Positions 54,680 to 64,000 of a stretch of DNA of 64,000 nucleotides are shown piece by piece. The DNA is taken from the NCBI RefSeq assembly GCF_002105195.1, contig NZ_MUHU01000006.1, forward strand, positions 1 to 64,000. The letters run 5' to 3'. The position numbers and the translations under genes are program-made. This stretch comes from Derxia lacustris. GTDB lineage: Bacteria; Pseudomonadota; Gammaproteobacteria; Burkholderiales; Burkholderiaceae_E. The notes below the pieces were generated by a model. The model was given only the letters and a program-made list of their open reading frames with translations, was not told where the DNA came from and made no database searches. The stretch's first letter is position 1; each line of letters starts with the position of its first letter.

Positions 54680-55741
54680 TCAGACCTTGACGCCTACCGC
54701 GACCCAGGCCTCCTTGATGGCCTTCGCTTCCTTCGAGCCGCTGCCGAACAGCGTAACCGCGTTGTTGACGGTGAGTTTGGCGAATGCGGCGAAGCCGGCA
54801 TTCGGTTTCAAACGCTTGTCGCGCAGCGTGTCGTACCAGACCAGTCCGGCCTTCTCCCAGGCATGGCCGCCGATGGCGCGGGCGGCCAGATAGAAGGCGT
54901 GGTTGGGGATGCCCGAGTTGGTGTGCACGCCGCCGTTGTCGTCGCTGGTGCGCACGTAGTCCTTCATGTGCGCGGGCTGCGGATCCTTGCCGAGCACCGG
55001 ATCGTCGTAGGCAGTGCCGGGCGCCGCCAGCGAGCGCAGCGCCACGCCCTTGACCTCCTTGGTGAGCAGCTCGGCGCCGATCAGCCAGTCGGCCTTGTCG
55101 GCGGTCTGCTTGAGCGCGTACTGCTTGACCAGGCTGCCGAACACGTCGGACATGGATTCGTTGAGCGCGCCAGCCTGGTTGAAATAGGCGAGCTGGGCTT
55201 CGTCCTGGGTCACGCCGTGGGCCAGTTCATGACCGATCACGTCGAGCGACGCGGTGAAGCTGTTGAACAGCTTGCCGTCGCCGTCGCCGAACACCATCTG
55301 CGCGCCGTCCCAGAAGGCGTTCGGATATTTCTTGCCGTAATGCACCGTGGCCAGCAGCGGCAGGCCTTCGTCGTCGATGGAATTGCGCTGGAACACCTCC
55401 CAGAAAAAGCCGTGGGTGGCGCCGAGCGCATCGAAGGCCTGATTGACTGCCGCATCCTTGTGCGGGCCGTCGTCCTCGTCGCGTACCGACTTGCCGGGCA
55501 GATCCGACTTGTTCTTGGCGGTGTAGACGGTGCGCTTGATCTCGCCAGGATGGCTGTTGCTGCGCGTCTTGCGCGCCGGCTGCACCGCACCCGAGGCGCG
55601 CATCGCGCGCTGGGTGTTGTCGGCATGCAGGGCGTCGAGCGCCCAGTCGCGGTCGGCCTTCTTGCCGTTGCGCACGATCTGGTCGAGCACCTGCGGCGGC
55701 AGGATGCAGAAAATGGAATGGCGATGATGTCGCTGGCACAT
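54680..55741 (-). CDS. Protealysin-like M4 family zinc metalloprotease
   Basis: The 353-residue protein has the thermolysin-type motif DVIGHELAHGVT (His171, Glu172, His175), ALNESMSDVFGSL providing the third ligand, and GGVHTNSGIPNHAFYLAA with the transition-state residues. A short propeptide of about 50 residues starts CQRHHRHSIFCILPPQVL, typical of protealysins. There is no signal peptide, so it is probably intracellular or exported by another route. AGGAG upstream favours ATG at 55741 over GTG at 55747. The inhibitor gene follows. Confidence 0.92.
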   Translation of the reverse strand: MCQRHHRHSIFCILPPQVLDQIVRNGKKADRDWALDALHADNTQRAMRASGAVQPARKTRSNSHPGEIKRTVYTAKNKSDLPGKSVRDEDDGPHKDAAVNQAFDALGATHGFFWEVFQRNSIDDEGLPLLATVHYGKKYPNAFWDGAQMVFGDGDGKLFNSFTASLDVIGHELAHGVTQDEAQLAYFNQAGALNESMSDVFGSLVKQYALKQTADKADWLIGAELLTKEVKGVALRSLAAPGTAYDDPVLGKDPQPAHMKDYVRTSDDNGGVHTNSGIPNHAFYLAARAIGGHAWEKAGLVWYDTLRDKRLKPNAGFAAFAKLTVNNAVTLFGSGSKEAKAIKEAWVAVGVKV

Positions 55742-55839
55742 GGGCACGGTCTCCTGATGCGGAGCCCGGATGCTAAGGCCCGGGTGGTGCCGTGGCGACG
55801 GTGGACTGCGCCGGCCTGTGCCGACGCAGCCGCGCGGGC

Positions 55840-56643
55840 TTAGAGCTGGGCCATGCCGCCGACCACGGCATGCATGCCGCTGTCGACGTGCAGGATCTCG
55901 GCCGAGATGCCACTGGCCAGATCGGACAGCATGAAGGCGGTCGCATTGCCGACCTGCTCGATGGTCACGTTGCGGCGCAGCGGTGCGCTGTCCTGATTGA
56001 ACTTGAGCATCTTGCCGAAGTCGGCGATGCCCGAGGCGGCCAGCGTCTTGATCGGGCCGGCGCTCACGCCGTTGGCGCGGATGCCGCGCGGACCGAGGCT
56101 TTCGGCCAGATAGCGCACCGAGGCTTCGAGCGCGGCCTTGGCCAGACCCATGGTGTTGTAGTGCGGCACGACGCGCTCGGCGCCCAGATAGGTGAGCGTG
56201 AGCGAGCTCGGCGAGCCGCCGGCTTCGACCGCCTTGAGCAGCAGCGGCAGCGCCGCCTTGGTGAGCGCCGGATAGCTGTAGGCCGAGATGTCGTGCGCGA
56301 CGCGGAAGCCTTCGCGGCTCAGACCGTCGAGGAAGTCGCCCGAGATGGCGTCGCGCGGCGCGAAGCCGATCGAATGCACCAGCCCGTCGAGATGCGGCCA
56401 GGCCTCGGCCAGGCCGGCGAAGGTGCCGGCGATCTCGTCGTCGCTGGCCACGTCGCAGGGGAAGACCAGCGTGCTGTCGAATTCCTTGGCGAAGCCGTCG
56501 ATGCGGTCCTTGAAGCGCTCGCCGACGTAGGTGAAGGCGAGTTCGGCGCCTTCGCGATGACAGGCCTGGGCAATGCCGTAGGCGATGGAACGGTTGGAAA
56601 GCAGACCGGTGATGAGGATCTTCTTGCCGGCGAGAAAGCCCAT
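55840..56643 (-). CDS. fabI: Enoyl-[acyl-carrier-protein] reductase (NADH)
   Basis: The 267-residue short-chain-dehydrogenase-like protein starts [23 protein letters not shown]. It has [18 protein letters not shown] and the Tyr-x6-Lys site YNTMGLAK with the preceding conserved PHY. FabI catalyses the last step of each fatty-acid elongation cycle and is the triclosan target. A frame upstream to 56790 lacks the family N-terminus. It is transcribed away from the hypothetical gene only 70 bp downstream of that gene's stop. Confidence 0.97.
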   Translation of the reverse strand: MGFLAGKKILITGLLSNRSIAYGIAQACHREGAELAFTYVGERFKDRIDGFAKEFDSTLVFPCDVASDDEIAGTFAGLAEAWPHLDGLVHSIGFAPRDAISGDFLDGLSREGFRVAHDISAYSYPALTKAALPLLLKAVEAGGSPSSLTLTYLGAERVVPHYNTMGLAKAALEASVRYLAESLGPRGIRANGVSAGPIKTLAASGIADFGKMLKFNQDSAPLRRNVTIEQVGNATAFMLSDLASGISAEILHVDSGMHAVVGGMAQL

Positions 56644-56713
56644 GCGGTAACTCCGGAAACGCGAAAAATTGGCCCGGATTCTACCGTTGCGCCTTGCCGC
56701 CCCGCCGCAGCTG

Positions 56714-57286
56714 TCAGGCGGCCGGCGCCGCCTCGTCGCCGAGCAGCCGGGCGAGCCGCGCGCGATACAGCGCAACCGCCGGCTCGCCACGCTTGCGGCC
56801 GACCGCGACCATCAGCTTCTCGAACACCGGCAGCAGTTCGTCGACCGAGTTGGCGCGTTCGAGCTGGAGCGTGAGCGGGATGGCGCCGAGGCCGAAGAAT
56901 TCGGGGATTTGCGCGCCGAGGAAGCAGTAGACGCGATGCTGGCGCGAGGCGTCGGCCGGGCAGCCGTAGGGCTTGTCGAGTTCGGGCGCGATGCGGGCCG
57001 GGCTGTCGGCCGGTGTGTCCTTGAGGCTGGCGCCGCGGCCGATCGGGCCGGCGCCGACGGCATCGGCGGCGAGATTGACGATTTCGAGCAGACCGGATTC
57101 GAGCAGGCGCACCAGCGAGCCGTGGTTTTCACTGCCGACCAGATCGAGCAGGTCGGCGGCACGCCGGCGACCGTCGGCGACGACCAGCAGGTTGCGCTCA
57201 TGACGGGACAGGTTTTCGCCACGGCGGCTGATTTCGGCACGGCCGAGTTCGGTCTTGCGCAGCACCGCTTCCATCGTCAGGGTCAT
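56714..57286 (-). CDS. Conserved-looking hypothetical protein with winged-helix-like N-terminus
   Basis: The 190-residue protein was not recognised. Residues about 5-60 ([38 protein letters not shown]) resemble a short N-terminal module seen in several Burkholderiales regulators and FHA- or PilZ-linked proteins. Residues about 130-185 ([30 protein letters not shown]) are predicted mostly helical. No signal peptide or membrane segment. The TTG at 57292 is an alternative start. It lies between fabI and a 120-bp gap. Its function is unknown. Confidence 0.65.
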   Translation of the reverse strand: MTLTMEAVLRKTELGRAEISRRGENLSRHERNLLVVADGRRRAADLLDLVGSENHGSLVRLLESGLLEIVNLAADAVGAGPIGRGASLKDTPADSPARIAPELDKPYGCPADASRQHRVYCFLGAQIPEFFGLGAIPLTLQLERANSVDELLPVFEKLMVAVGRKRGEPAVALYRARLARLLGDEAAPAA

Positions 57287-57406
57287 GTCCAATCTCCGTC
57301 CTTGTCCGTTGAGTGAGAACTGCGTCGCATGCTAGTGACGACTCTGGTCCAGACATGTGCGGAAATTGTCCCTGCTTACTTGAGTCGGGGATGTACCCGA
57401 TGGGGT

Positions 57407-58018
57407 TTACGCGGGGTCGGCAGGCGACGGATCGGCGATGAAACCGAAGCTGGCGCCGGCGTCGGCGGCAGCGACGATTTCGAGCGGAAGCTCGGCGCCG
57501 GCCAGCCGCAGGCGCAGGCCGGTCGGCGCGGCGGCGCAGCGTTCGGCCAGGCGGTCGGGATCGGGCGCGCTGCCGTCGGCGTCGACCAGACAGTCGACGA
57601 GCGCGGCGAGATCGCGGTCGTCGACGATGCCGGGGCCATGCTCGGTGACGAGCCAGAGCCGGCCGGCGTCGTCGAAGGCGGCGCGGTCGAGCCGGCTGAC
57701 GGCCAGCCCGTTGTGGGTGACGAGGCGCGGGCCGGCATCGCCCGGGTGCGCGAACAGCACCAGCGGCGCGGCTTCGAGTAGCACGTACACGCGCTGCGGT
57801 CCGTTCTGGAAGAACCAGGCGCCGGCGGCGTCGCGCAGATAGTTGCGGTCGATGAAGCCGCGCAGCGTGGCATTGCCGATCAGCTCGCCGGGCAGACCGA
57901 GGCGCTGGCAAGCGTCGTCGCGCATGCGCCAGCGGCCGCGCCGGTCGAGCGCGAGCCAGCCGTAACAGGCCGGCACATCGGGCCAGTGGGCCATTGCGGC
58001 GATGACGTCAGCGTCCAT
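57407..58018 (-). CDS. Conserved Burkholderiales protein of unknown function, downstream of YheT
   Basis: The 203-residue protein has WPDVPACYGWLALDRRGRWR, IGNATLRGFIDRNYLRDAAG and WFFQNGPQRVYVLLEAAPLV, a family I recall as an uncharacterised DUF found next to YheT hydrolase genes; the DUF number is not certain. DRDLAALVDCL and a C-terminal acidic part follow. It overlaps the YheT gene end by 11 bp, so coupled translation is likely. The longer frame to 58453 is antisense-like. Confidence 0.75.
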   Translation of the reverse strand: MDADVIAAMAHWPDVPACYGWLALDRRGRWRMRDDACQRLGLPGELIGNATLRGFIDRNYLRDAAGAWFFQNGPQRVYVLLEAAPLVLFAHPGDAGPRLVTHNGLAVSRLDRAAFDDAGRLWLVTEHGPGIVDDRDLAALVDCLVDADGSAPDPDRLAERCAAAPTGLRLRLAGAELPLEIVAAADAGASFGFIADPSPADPA

Positions 58019-59033
58019 GGGCGGGCAGGTGATGGTCGAAGAAGGCGAGCAGGCGATTCGGCAGCCAGTCGAGCCGGCCCGGGAAGGCGCCGGTGGCAAA
58101 GCCGACATGGCCGCCGTCGGCCGGCTGTTCGAGCGTGACGGCGGCCGACACATCGGCGCGGCAGGGCAGGGCGGCGGCCGGCAGGAAGGGATCGTTGCGC
58201 GCATTGAGCACCAGCGTCGGCACCGCGATGCGGCCGAGCCAGGGCTTGGACGAGGCGCGGGTCCAGTAATCGTCGGTGTCGCGAAAGCCGTGCATCGGCG
58301 CGGTGTAGAGGTTGTCGAACTCGCGCAGCGTGCGCGCCGCGCCCACCGCACCGGCGCCCGCGTGCAGCACCGGATGAGCCGGATGCGCCGCCAGCTTGGC
58401 CGAGACCTTGCCGCGCAGCGTGCGCAGGAACATGCGCGTGTAGACCAGCGCAAAGCCGCGCGACACCGCCGCGCCGCCGGCCATGAGGTCGAGCGGCGCC
58501 GACACGCCGGCCGCCGCGCTCACGAAGCCTGCGCCATCGCCCGATTCGCCGAGCCATTTGAGCAGCGCATTGCCGCCGAGCGAGACGCCGGCCGCGAACA
58601 GCGGCGCGCCGCCGGTACGCGCGGCCATGCGGCGCAGCACCCAGCCCACTTCGGCGCTGTCGCCCGAGTGATAGGCGCGCGGCAGCCGGTTCGGCTCGCC
58701 CGAGCAGCCGCGGAAATGCGGGATGACGCCGGTCCAGCCGCGCCGCGCGACCGCATGCATGAGCGCGCGCGCGTAATGGCTGCGCGACGAGCCTTCGAGC
58801 CCGTGGAACAGCACGACCCAGGGCTTGCCCGGTGCGCCGTCGATGAAATCGACATCGATGAAATCGCCGTCGGGCCGGCCGTCGGCTTCGCTGTCCCAGC
58901 GTTCGCGCCGGTAGCGCGGGCGCGGGCAGCGCGCGATGAGCGCCGGCAGGATGGTCTGGGCATGGCCGGCGGCCGGCCCGAGCGCCAGCCAGACCGGCGC
59001 GCGATAGCTGGAGATGGCGCGTCGCGCGCCCAC
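58008..59033 (-). CDS. YheT-family alpha/beta hydrolase
   Basis: The 341-residue hydrolase has the nucleophile elbow AAGVSLGGNALLKWLG, with FHGLEGSSRSHYARALMHAVARR, HFRGCSGEPNRLPRAYHSGD and GGHVGFATG typical of YheT/ABHD1. The substrate is thought to be a short ester or acyl lipid. The GTG start begins one base after the upstream gene's stop, so the genes are in one unit. Confidence 0.92.
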   Translation of the reverse strand: MGARRAISSYRAPVWLALGPAAGHAQTILPALIARCPRPRYRRERWDSEADGRPDGDFIDVDFIDGAPGKPWVVLFHGLEGSSRSHYARALMHAVARRGWTGVIPHFRGCSGEPNRLPRAYHSGDSAEVGWVLRRMAARTGGAPLFAAGVSLGGNALLKWLGESGDGAGFVSAAAGVSAPLDLMAGGAAVSRGFALVYTRMFLRTLRGKVSAKLAAHPAHPVLHAGAGAVGAARTLREFDNLYTAPMHGFRDTDDYWTRASSKPWLGRIAVPTLVLNARNDPFLPAAALPCRADVSAAVTLEQPADGGHVGFATGAFPGRLDWLPNRLLAFFDHHLPAHGR

Positions 59034-59034
59034 G

Positions 59035-59481
59035 TCAATGCAGCGTCGAGGGACGCACGACCGGCATCTGATCCTGGCCCGGTTCCTCGTTGGGGCTGGC
59101 GTGATGCAGCACCAGACGCCAGCCGTTCGGCGTCTTGAAATAGATGTTGGTGGCGAACACCCGCAGCGGCTGGCCGGTGCGCGGATGGCGCAGCGGCAGC
59201 TCCTCGACGATGGAATGCACCGCCACCAGCATGTTCTGCTGGGTATGGCGCCGGCCCGGCCGCACCGTGAGCGGCCCCTGCGCCAGGATTTCCTCGTAGC
59301 TGTGGCGGATCGAATCGATGCCGATCAGGCGCGGGCCGTTGGGATGGATGCAGACCACATCGTCCTCGTCGGACCAGCAGGCCATCGCGGCCTGGGCATC
59401 GCCGCGTTCGAGCGCGTCGTACCAGGTTTGCTCGACGGCTTCGGGGGTGGAGAACAGCGCGGGGTGGAAGTCTTCGTCCAT
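59035..59481 (-). CDS. NTF2-like/SnoaL-type domain protein
   Basis: The 148-residue protein has the cone-shaped NTF2-like fold pattern: TPEAVEQTWYDALERGDAQAAMACWSDEDD, VVCIHPNGPRLIGIDSIRHSYEEIL and VFATNIYFKTPNGWRLVLHHAS. Such proteins include isomerases and ketosteroid-like or calcium/calmodulin-kinase association domains, but this one's ligand is unknown. It lies between waaF and yheT in a tightly packed run. Confidence 0.85.
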   Translation of the reverse strand: MDEDFHPALFSTPEAVEQTWYDALERGDAQAAMACWSDEDDVVCIHPNGPRLIGIDSIRHSYEEILAQGPLTVRPGRRHTQQNMLVAVHSIVEELPLRHPRTGQPLRVFATNIYFKTPNGWRLVLHHASPNEEPGQDQMPVVRPSTLH

Positions 59482-59496
59482 GGGGGAGGGTGTGCG

Positions 59497-60597
59497 TCAG
59501 GCGCGGCGGCCGTCGGCGCCCTGGCCGGGCGAGGGCGTGGGTTGGGCGCGGGCGGCGCCGAGTCGGGCGGCGAGTTTTTCGTAGACGAGTTCGGGCGTGA
59601 GATCGCGCATGCAGCGGAAATGTCCGAGCGGGCATTCGCGCGCGAAGCACGGGCTGCATTCGATGGGGATGCGTGCGATCTCGGCCTGGGTGTTGTGCGG
59701 CGGGGTGTGGCGCGGATCGGTCGAGCCGTAGAGCGCGACGACCGGCACGTCGAGCGCGGCGGCCATGTGCATCAGGCCGGAGTCGTTGGTGACCACGGCC
59801 TGCAGATTGCGCATCAGCGCGACGACTTCCTTGAGGCTGGTGGCGCCGCAGAGGTTGACCACCTCGACCTGCGCCAGCGTGGCGATCTCGGCGGCGACCG
59901 GCCGATCCTTGGGCGAGCCGAGGCAGACGAAGGCGGCCTCGGGATGCTGCTGCGCGACCAGCCCGGCCAGCCGCGCGAAATGCTCGACCGGCCAGCGCTT
60001 GGCCGGGCCGTATTCGGCGCCGGGGCAGAAGCCGATCAGCGGCCGCGCCGCATGCCGGTCGATGAACTTGGCCTTGGCGATCGCCACCAGGGCCGGGTCG
60101 ATCGACAGCCGCGGCCGGTCGCTGCCGAACCAGTCGTAATGCCGCTCGAAGCCGCCGGCCAGCGCCGCGTAGGTATCGATCATCGGCGGGCGATGACCGT
60201 CGTTGCCCTTGGGCGGATTGGGCCAGCGCCGGTTGAGCAGGCCGATGCGGCCTTCGCCGGTATAGCCGCAGCGCACCGGAATGCGCGCCAGCCAGGGCAC
60301 GAGCGCCGACTTCCAGCTGTTGGGCAGCACCCAGGCGTGGGTGAACGGGCCGTGGGCATCGCCGGCACGCAGGGCGCGCGCGGTGGCGACGCGCTCCTTC
60401 CATTGCAGCTTGCCGTGCTCGAAGGACGTGGTCTGGACCCGGTCGACCTCGTTCATGCACTCGAAGACGGCGGCCAGATGGCGCGGCGCGAGCACCTCGA
60501 TGCGGGCGCGCAGATGCTGAAGCCGCAGCCGCCGGATCAGCGGCTGGGCCATGATCGCGTCGCCGATCCAGTTGGGAGCGACGACGAGGATGCGCAT
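59497..60597 (-). CDS. waaF: ADP-heptose:LPS heptosyltransferase II
   Basis: The 366-residue GT9 enzyme adds the second L-glycero-D-manno-heptose to the LPS core. It begins MRILVVAPNWIGDAIMAQPL and contains FCPGAEYGPAKRWPVEHFA, VTNDSGLMHMAAALDVPVVALYGSTDPRHTPP and CSPCFARECPLGHFRC, all WaaF signatures. A GTG at 60609 would add four residues. A gene-level link to neighbouring ilvE and the zinc-finger gene is by transcription only. Confidence 0.95.
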   Translation of the reverse strand: MRILVVAPNWIGDAIMAQPLIRRLRLQHLRARIEVLAPRHLAAVFECMNEVDRVQTTSFEHGKLQWKERVATARALRAGDAHGPFTHAWVLPNSWKSALVPWLARIPVRCGYTGEGRIGLLNRRWPNPPKGNDGHRPPMIDTYAALAGGFERHYDWFGSDRPRLSIDPALVAIAKAKFIDRHAARPLIGFCPGAEYGPAKRWPVEHFARLAGLVAQQHPEAAFVCLGSPKDRPVAAEIATLAQVEVVNLCGATSLKEVVALMRNLQAVVTNDSGLMHMAAALDVPVVALYGSTDPRHTPPHNTQAEIARIPIECSPCFARECPLGHFRCMRDLTPELVYEKLAARLGAARAQPTPSPGQGADGRRA

Positions 60598-60625
60598 TTC
60601 GGCGTCCACGCGCGGCGGCCTGCGG

Positions 60626-60832
60626 TCAGTGACCGTGCACCTTCTCGCCGGCCTTGAGCCGGTAGACCGTGCCGCAGTAGGGGCACATGGCCTCGCCGGT
60701 CTTGGTCACGTCGAGGAACACGCGCGGATGGTGGTTCCAGATCGGCATGCTGGGGTTGGGGCAGAAGGCCGGCAGTTCCTTGGCCGTCAGCTCGACCGAG
60801 GGCAGGGCGGTCTTGGTTTGGGTTTCGCTCAT
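60626..60832 (-). CDS. Small zinc-finger protein (zf-CHCC type)
   Basis: The 68-residue protein has ELPAFCPNP, WNHHPRVFLDV and MCPYCGTVYRL: Cys, His and a CxxC pair that would bind one Zn2+. This family has a homologue in the mitochondrial complex I assembly factor NDUFS6, but the bacterial forms have no proven role. It sits between ilvE and waaF, 19 bp after ilvE. Confidence 0.9.
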   Translation of the reverse strand: MSETQTKTALPSVELTAKELPAFCPNPSMPIWNHHPRVFLDVTKTGEAMCPYCGTVYRLKAGEKVHGH

Positions 60833-60851
60833 TTCATTGACCTCTGAAGAA

Positions 60852-61781
60852 TCAGACCTTGGCGAGCCATTCGGCGTACTTGGGATTGCGGCCGTTCACC
60901 ACGTCGAAGAAGGCGGCCTGGAGCTTGGCGGTGACCGGCCCGCGCGAACCGTTGCCGACCGGGCGGCCGTCGAGTTCGCGGATGGGCGTCACTTCGGCGG
61001 CGGTGCCGGTGAAGAAGGCTTCGTCGCCGATGTAGAACTCGTCGCGCGTGATGCGGCGCTCGACCACCTTGATGCCGTGCTCGGCGGCCAGCGTGAAGAT
61101 CGCGTTGCGGGTGATGCCGTCGAGCGCGCCGCCGGCCAGATCGGGCGTGTGCAGCTCGCCGTCCTTCACCAGGAACACGTTCTCGCCCGAACCCTGGCAG
61201 ACGAAGCCCTGCGGGTCGAGCAGCATCGCTTCCTCGTAACCGTCGTTGGTGGCTTCCTGGTTGGCCAGGATGGAGATCGAGTAGTTGCCGACCGCCTTGG
61301 CCTTGCACATCGTCACGTTGGGGTGATGGTGCGTGAACGACGAGGTCTTGACGCGGATGCCGCGCTCCATGCCCTCGGCGCCCAGATAGGCGCCCCAGGG
61401 CCAGGCGGCGATCGCCACATGGATGGTGTTGCCGCGTGCCGCCACGCCGAGCTTTTCGGAGCCGACCCAGACCAGCGGGCGGATGTAGCAGCTTTCGAGC
61501 TTGTTCTCGCGCACCACGTCCTTGGTGGCTTCGAGCACCTGCTCCTGCGTGAACGGAATCGCCATCTGGAAGATGCGCGCGCTGTTGAACAGGCGCTGCG
61601 TGTGTTCCTTGAGCCGGAACACGGCGGTGCCGCCGTCGGCCTGGGCGTAGGCGCGAATGCCCTCGAATACGCCCATGCCGTAGTGCAGGGTGTGCGTCAG
61701 GACGTGGATCTTGGCGTCGCGCCAGTCGACCAGCTTGCCGTCCATCCAGATCACGCCGTCACGGTCGGCCATGGACACCAT
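60852..61781 (-). CDS. ilvE: Branched-chain amino acid aminotransferase
   Basis: The 309-residue fold-type IV PLP enzyme makes Val, Leu and Ile from their 2-oxoacids and glutamate. It includes HTLHYGMGVFEGIRAY, the PLP Lys in MCKAKAVGNYSISILA, EAMLLDPQGFVCQGSGENVF and ALDGITRNAIFTLA. AAGGAG lies 8 bases before the ATG at 61781. A 140-bp gap separates it from the divergent azlC gene, whose product exports branched-chain amino acids, a link in physiology. Confidence 0.96.
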   Translation of the reverse strand: MVSMADRDGVIWMDGKLVDWRDAKIHVLTHTLHYGMGVFEGIRAYAQADGGTAVFRLKEHTQRLFNSARIFQMAIPFTQEQVLEATKDVVRENKLESCYIRPLVWVGSEKLGVAARGNTIHVAIAAWPWGAYLGAEGMERGIRVKTSSFTHHHPNVTMCKAKAVGNYSISILANQEATNDGYEEAMLLDPQGFVCQGSGENVFLVKDGELHTPDLAGGALDGITRNAIFTLAAEHGIKVVERRITRDEFYIGDEAFFTGTAAEVTPIRELDGRPVGNGSRGPVTAKLQAAFFDVVNGRNPKYAEWLAKV

Positions 61782-61921
61782 TCGATTGCTCCTTGAGGGG
61801 GTTGCGGCCGGCGCGCTTGGCGGCGGCGAAAAACGCAGATTCTAGCGAAGGCCATGCCCCGGCCGTGCGATCCGGATAATGCGGCCGGCGCCGCGTGTGC
61901 GGCGTATGCAGAAAGGGTGCG

Positions 61922-62638
61922 ATGAAGTTCTGGTCAAGCGAGGCCGAAGCGGCGGGATTCCGCCAGGGCTTTGCCGAATTGCTGCCGGCGGCGCCGGGCG
62001 TGGCCGCCTGGGGCCTGGTCACCGGCGTGGCGATGATGCAGTCGGGCCTGGGCCTGGCTGGCGCGCTCGGCATGACGCTGGCCGTGTATGCCGGCTCGGC
62101 CCAGCTGGCGGCGCTGCCGCTCATCGCCAGCGGTGCGCCGCTGTGGCTGGTGGTGGCGACCGCGCTGGTCGTGAACCTGCGCTTCGTCATCTATGCGCTG
62201 GCCTTGCGGCGCGACATGGCCGACCTCGGCATCGGCCGGCGGCTCTGGTACGGCTATCTGATGGGCGACATCGGCTTTGTGCTGTACATGGCGCGGCGCG
62301 AGCGGGCCGGCGGCTTCGAGCAGCGGCATGACTATTTTCTGGGCGGCGCGGCCTGCAACTGGCTGTTCTGGCAGGGCGGCAGCGTCGCCGGCATCGTCGC
62401 GGCGGCCTGGATTCCGCTCGACTGGGGGCTGGATCTGGCCGGCACGCTGGCGCTGCTCGGGCTGCTGGTGCCGATGTGTGCCGCGCGGCCGGTGCTGATC
62501 GGCGCGATCACGGCGGCGGCGGTGGCCATCGTCGCGCACGGACTGCCGCTGCGGCTCGGGCTGGCGGTGGGCACGGTGGCCGGCATCGCTGCGGCGATGG
62601 TCGTCGGCAGCAATCTCGATCGCGGCACGCGCGGCTGA
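61922..62638 (+). CDS. azlC: Branched-chain amino acid export permease AzlC
   Basis: The 238-residue membrane protein has about seven hydrophobic segments: FRQGFAELLPAAPGVAAWGLVTGVAM, LAVYAGSAQLAALPLIASGAPLW and VVNLRFVIYALALRRDM are AzlC hallmarks. With AzlD it exports valine, leucine or isoleucine analogues. The ATG at 61922 has AAAGGG upstream; a 9-residue longer frame start at 61895 is less likely. azlD follows by 6 bp. Confidence 0.94.
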   Translation: MKFWSSEAEAAGFRQGFAELLPAAPGVAAWGLVTGVAMMQSGLGLAGALGMTLAVYAGSAQLAALPLIASGAPLWLVVATALVVNLRFVIYALALRRDMADLGIGRRLWYGYLMGDIGFVLYMARRERAGGFEQRHDYFLGGAACNWLFWQGGSVAGIVAAAWIPLDWGLDLAGTLALLGLLVPMCAARPVLIGAITAAAVAIVAHGLPLRLGLAVGTVAGIAAAMVVGSNLDRGTRG

Positions 62639-62644
62639 ACTCAC

Positions 62645-62962
62645 ATGCACAACCTCGATTTCTGGCTCGCCATCGCGGGTCTCACGTTTGCGACGGTGGC
62701 GACGCGCGCCGGGCTGCTGGTGTTCAACCGGCTGTCGCCGGGCGCGACGGTGGAGCGGGCGCTGCGCTATGCGCCGGCCTGCGCGCTGGCGGCCATCGTC
62801 GGGCCGGAGCTGGTGTTTGCCCACGGCGCGGTGGAGCCTGGGCATTTCAAGCTCTGGGCCGGCGCGGCGGCGACGCTCGGCTTTGTGCTGACGCGCAATC
62901 TGTTCGCCACGCTGGCCATCGGCATGGCGGTGTTCACGGCGCTGCGGCTGTGGCTGGCGTGA
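62645..62962 (+). CDS. azlD: Branched-chain amino acid export subunit AzlD
   Basis: The 105-residue protein has three to four membrane segments: [39 protein letters not shown] and [21 protein letters not shown]. Standard AzlD size and place just after azlC. Confidence 0.93.
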   Translation: MHNLDFWLAIAGLTFATVATRAGLLVFNRLSPGATVERALRYAPACALAAIVGPELVFAHGAVEPGHFKLWAGAAATLGFVLTRNLFATLAIGMAVFTALRLWLA

Positions 62963-63062
62963 TGCGCGCAGTCCGGCTGGCCATCGGCCGCGCGCGCCAC
63001 GCTGTTGCGGCTGCGCCGGATTTGGCGCGGTGTTTTCCCTTCAACCTTTCCCGGAGCCGCTC

Positions 63063-64000
<938 letters not shown>

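Overview
The window looks like a contiguous piece of a high-GC betaproteobacterial chromosome, most likely order Burkholderiales. This is inferred from protein character and gene order: an rpsP-rimM-trmD-rplS operon, trxA-rho-rpmE2, ffs-dnaX-YbaB-recR, a DUF1631 protein, a UbiD decarboxylase, a DctPQM TRAP system with a DctS/DctR-like two-component pair, and an OxyR with both redox cysteines at the E. coli positions. No rRNA or complete tRNA gene was seen, so genus and family cannot be fixed. Most of the window is core housekeeping or metabolism. The long open frames opposite real genes are composition artefacts of high GC.

Layout. 1-3.5 kb: 3' end of etfA, an acyl-CoA dehydrogenase and a radical SAM protein. 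3.7-5.8 kb: ribosomal and tRNA-modification operon. 5.8-10 kb: NUDIX CoA pyrophosphatase, CobD/CbiB-like membrane protein, trxA, rho, rpmE2. 10-14 kb: membrane glycosyltransferase translationally coupled to a MATE exporter, then oligoribonuclease. 14-21.3 kb: DUF481 outer-membrane protein, M48 protease, rsgA, an AIM24-like protein, a glutamine amidotransferase, an 11-residue-repeat protein and a LigB-type dioxygenase. 21.5-25.1 kb: 4.5S RNA, dnaX, YbaB/EbfC, recR. 25.2-28.7 kb: mgtA and a DUF924 gene, closed by a strong intrinsic terminator.

28.7-31.3 kb is the one clearly foreign stretch. It is visibly AT-richer than everything around it and carries a solitary DUF262-DUF1524 (GmrSD/SspE-type) nuclease-like gene and a GNAT acetyltransferase. 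It begins directly after the DUF924 terminator.

31.3-43.8 kb: front-end-type fatty acid desaturase, 14-TM drug exporter, small ABM-fold monooxygenase, lone AAA+ ATPase, oxyR, DUF1631 protein, PBP4-type DacB, ubiD, a long non-coding leader and a membrane-anchored lytic transglycosylase. 43.9-53.5 kb: ferredoxin, aminotransferase, a two-component pair divergent from dctPQM, then maeB. Together these suggest sensing, import and oxidative use of C4-dicarboxylates. 53.6-57.3 kb: a lipoprotein, an emfourin-protealysin inhibitor/protease pair, fabI and an unrecognised protein. 57.4-64 kb: an ilvE-to-YheT co-directional run that includes waaF, then azlCD and the 5' part of recQ.

The best candidates for less-described biology are the DUF262-DUF1524/GNAT island, the 11-mer-repeat protein at 19.4-20.1 kb, the emfourin-protealysin pair, the lone AAA+ ATPase at 34.9 kb, and several strong non-coding hairpins or palindromes (495-519, 9673-9688, 19260-19283, 42678-42813, 51082-51115).
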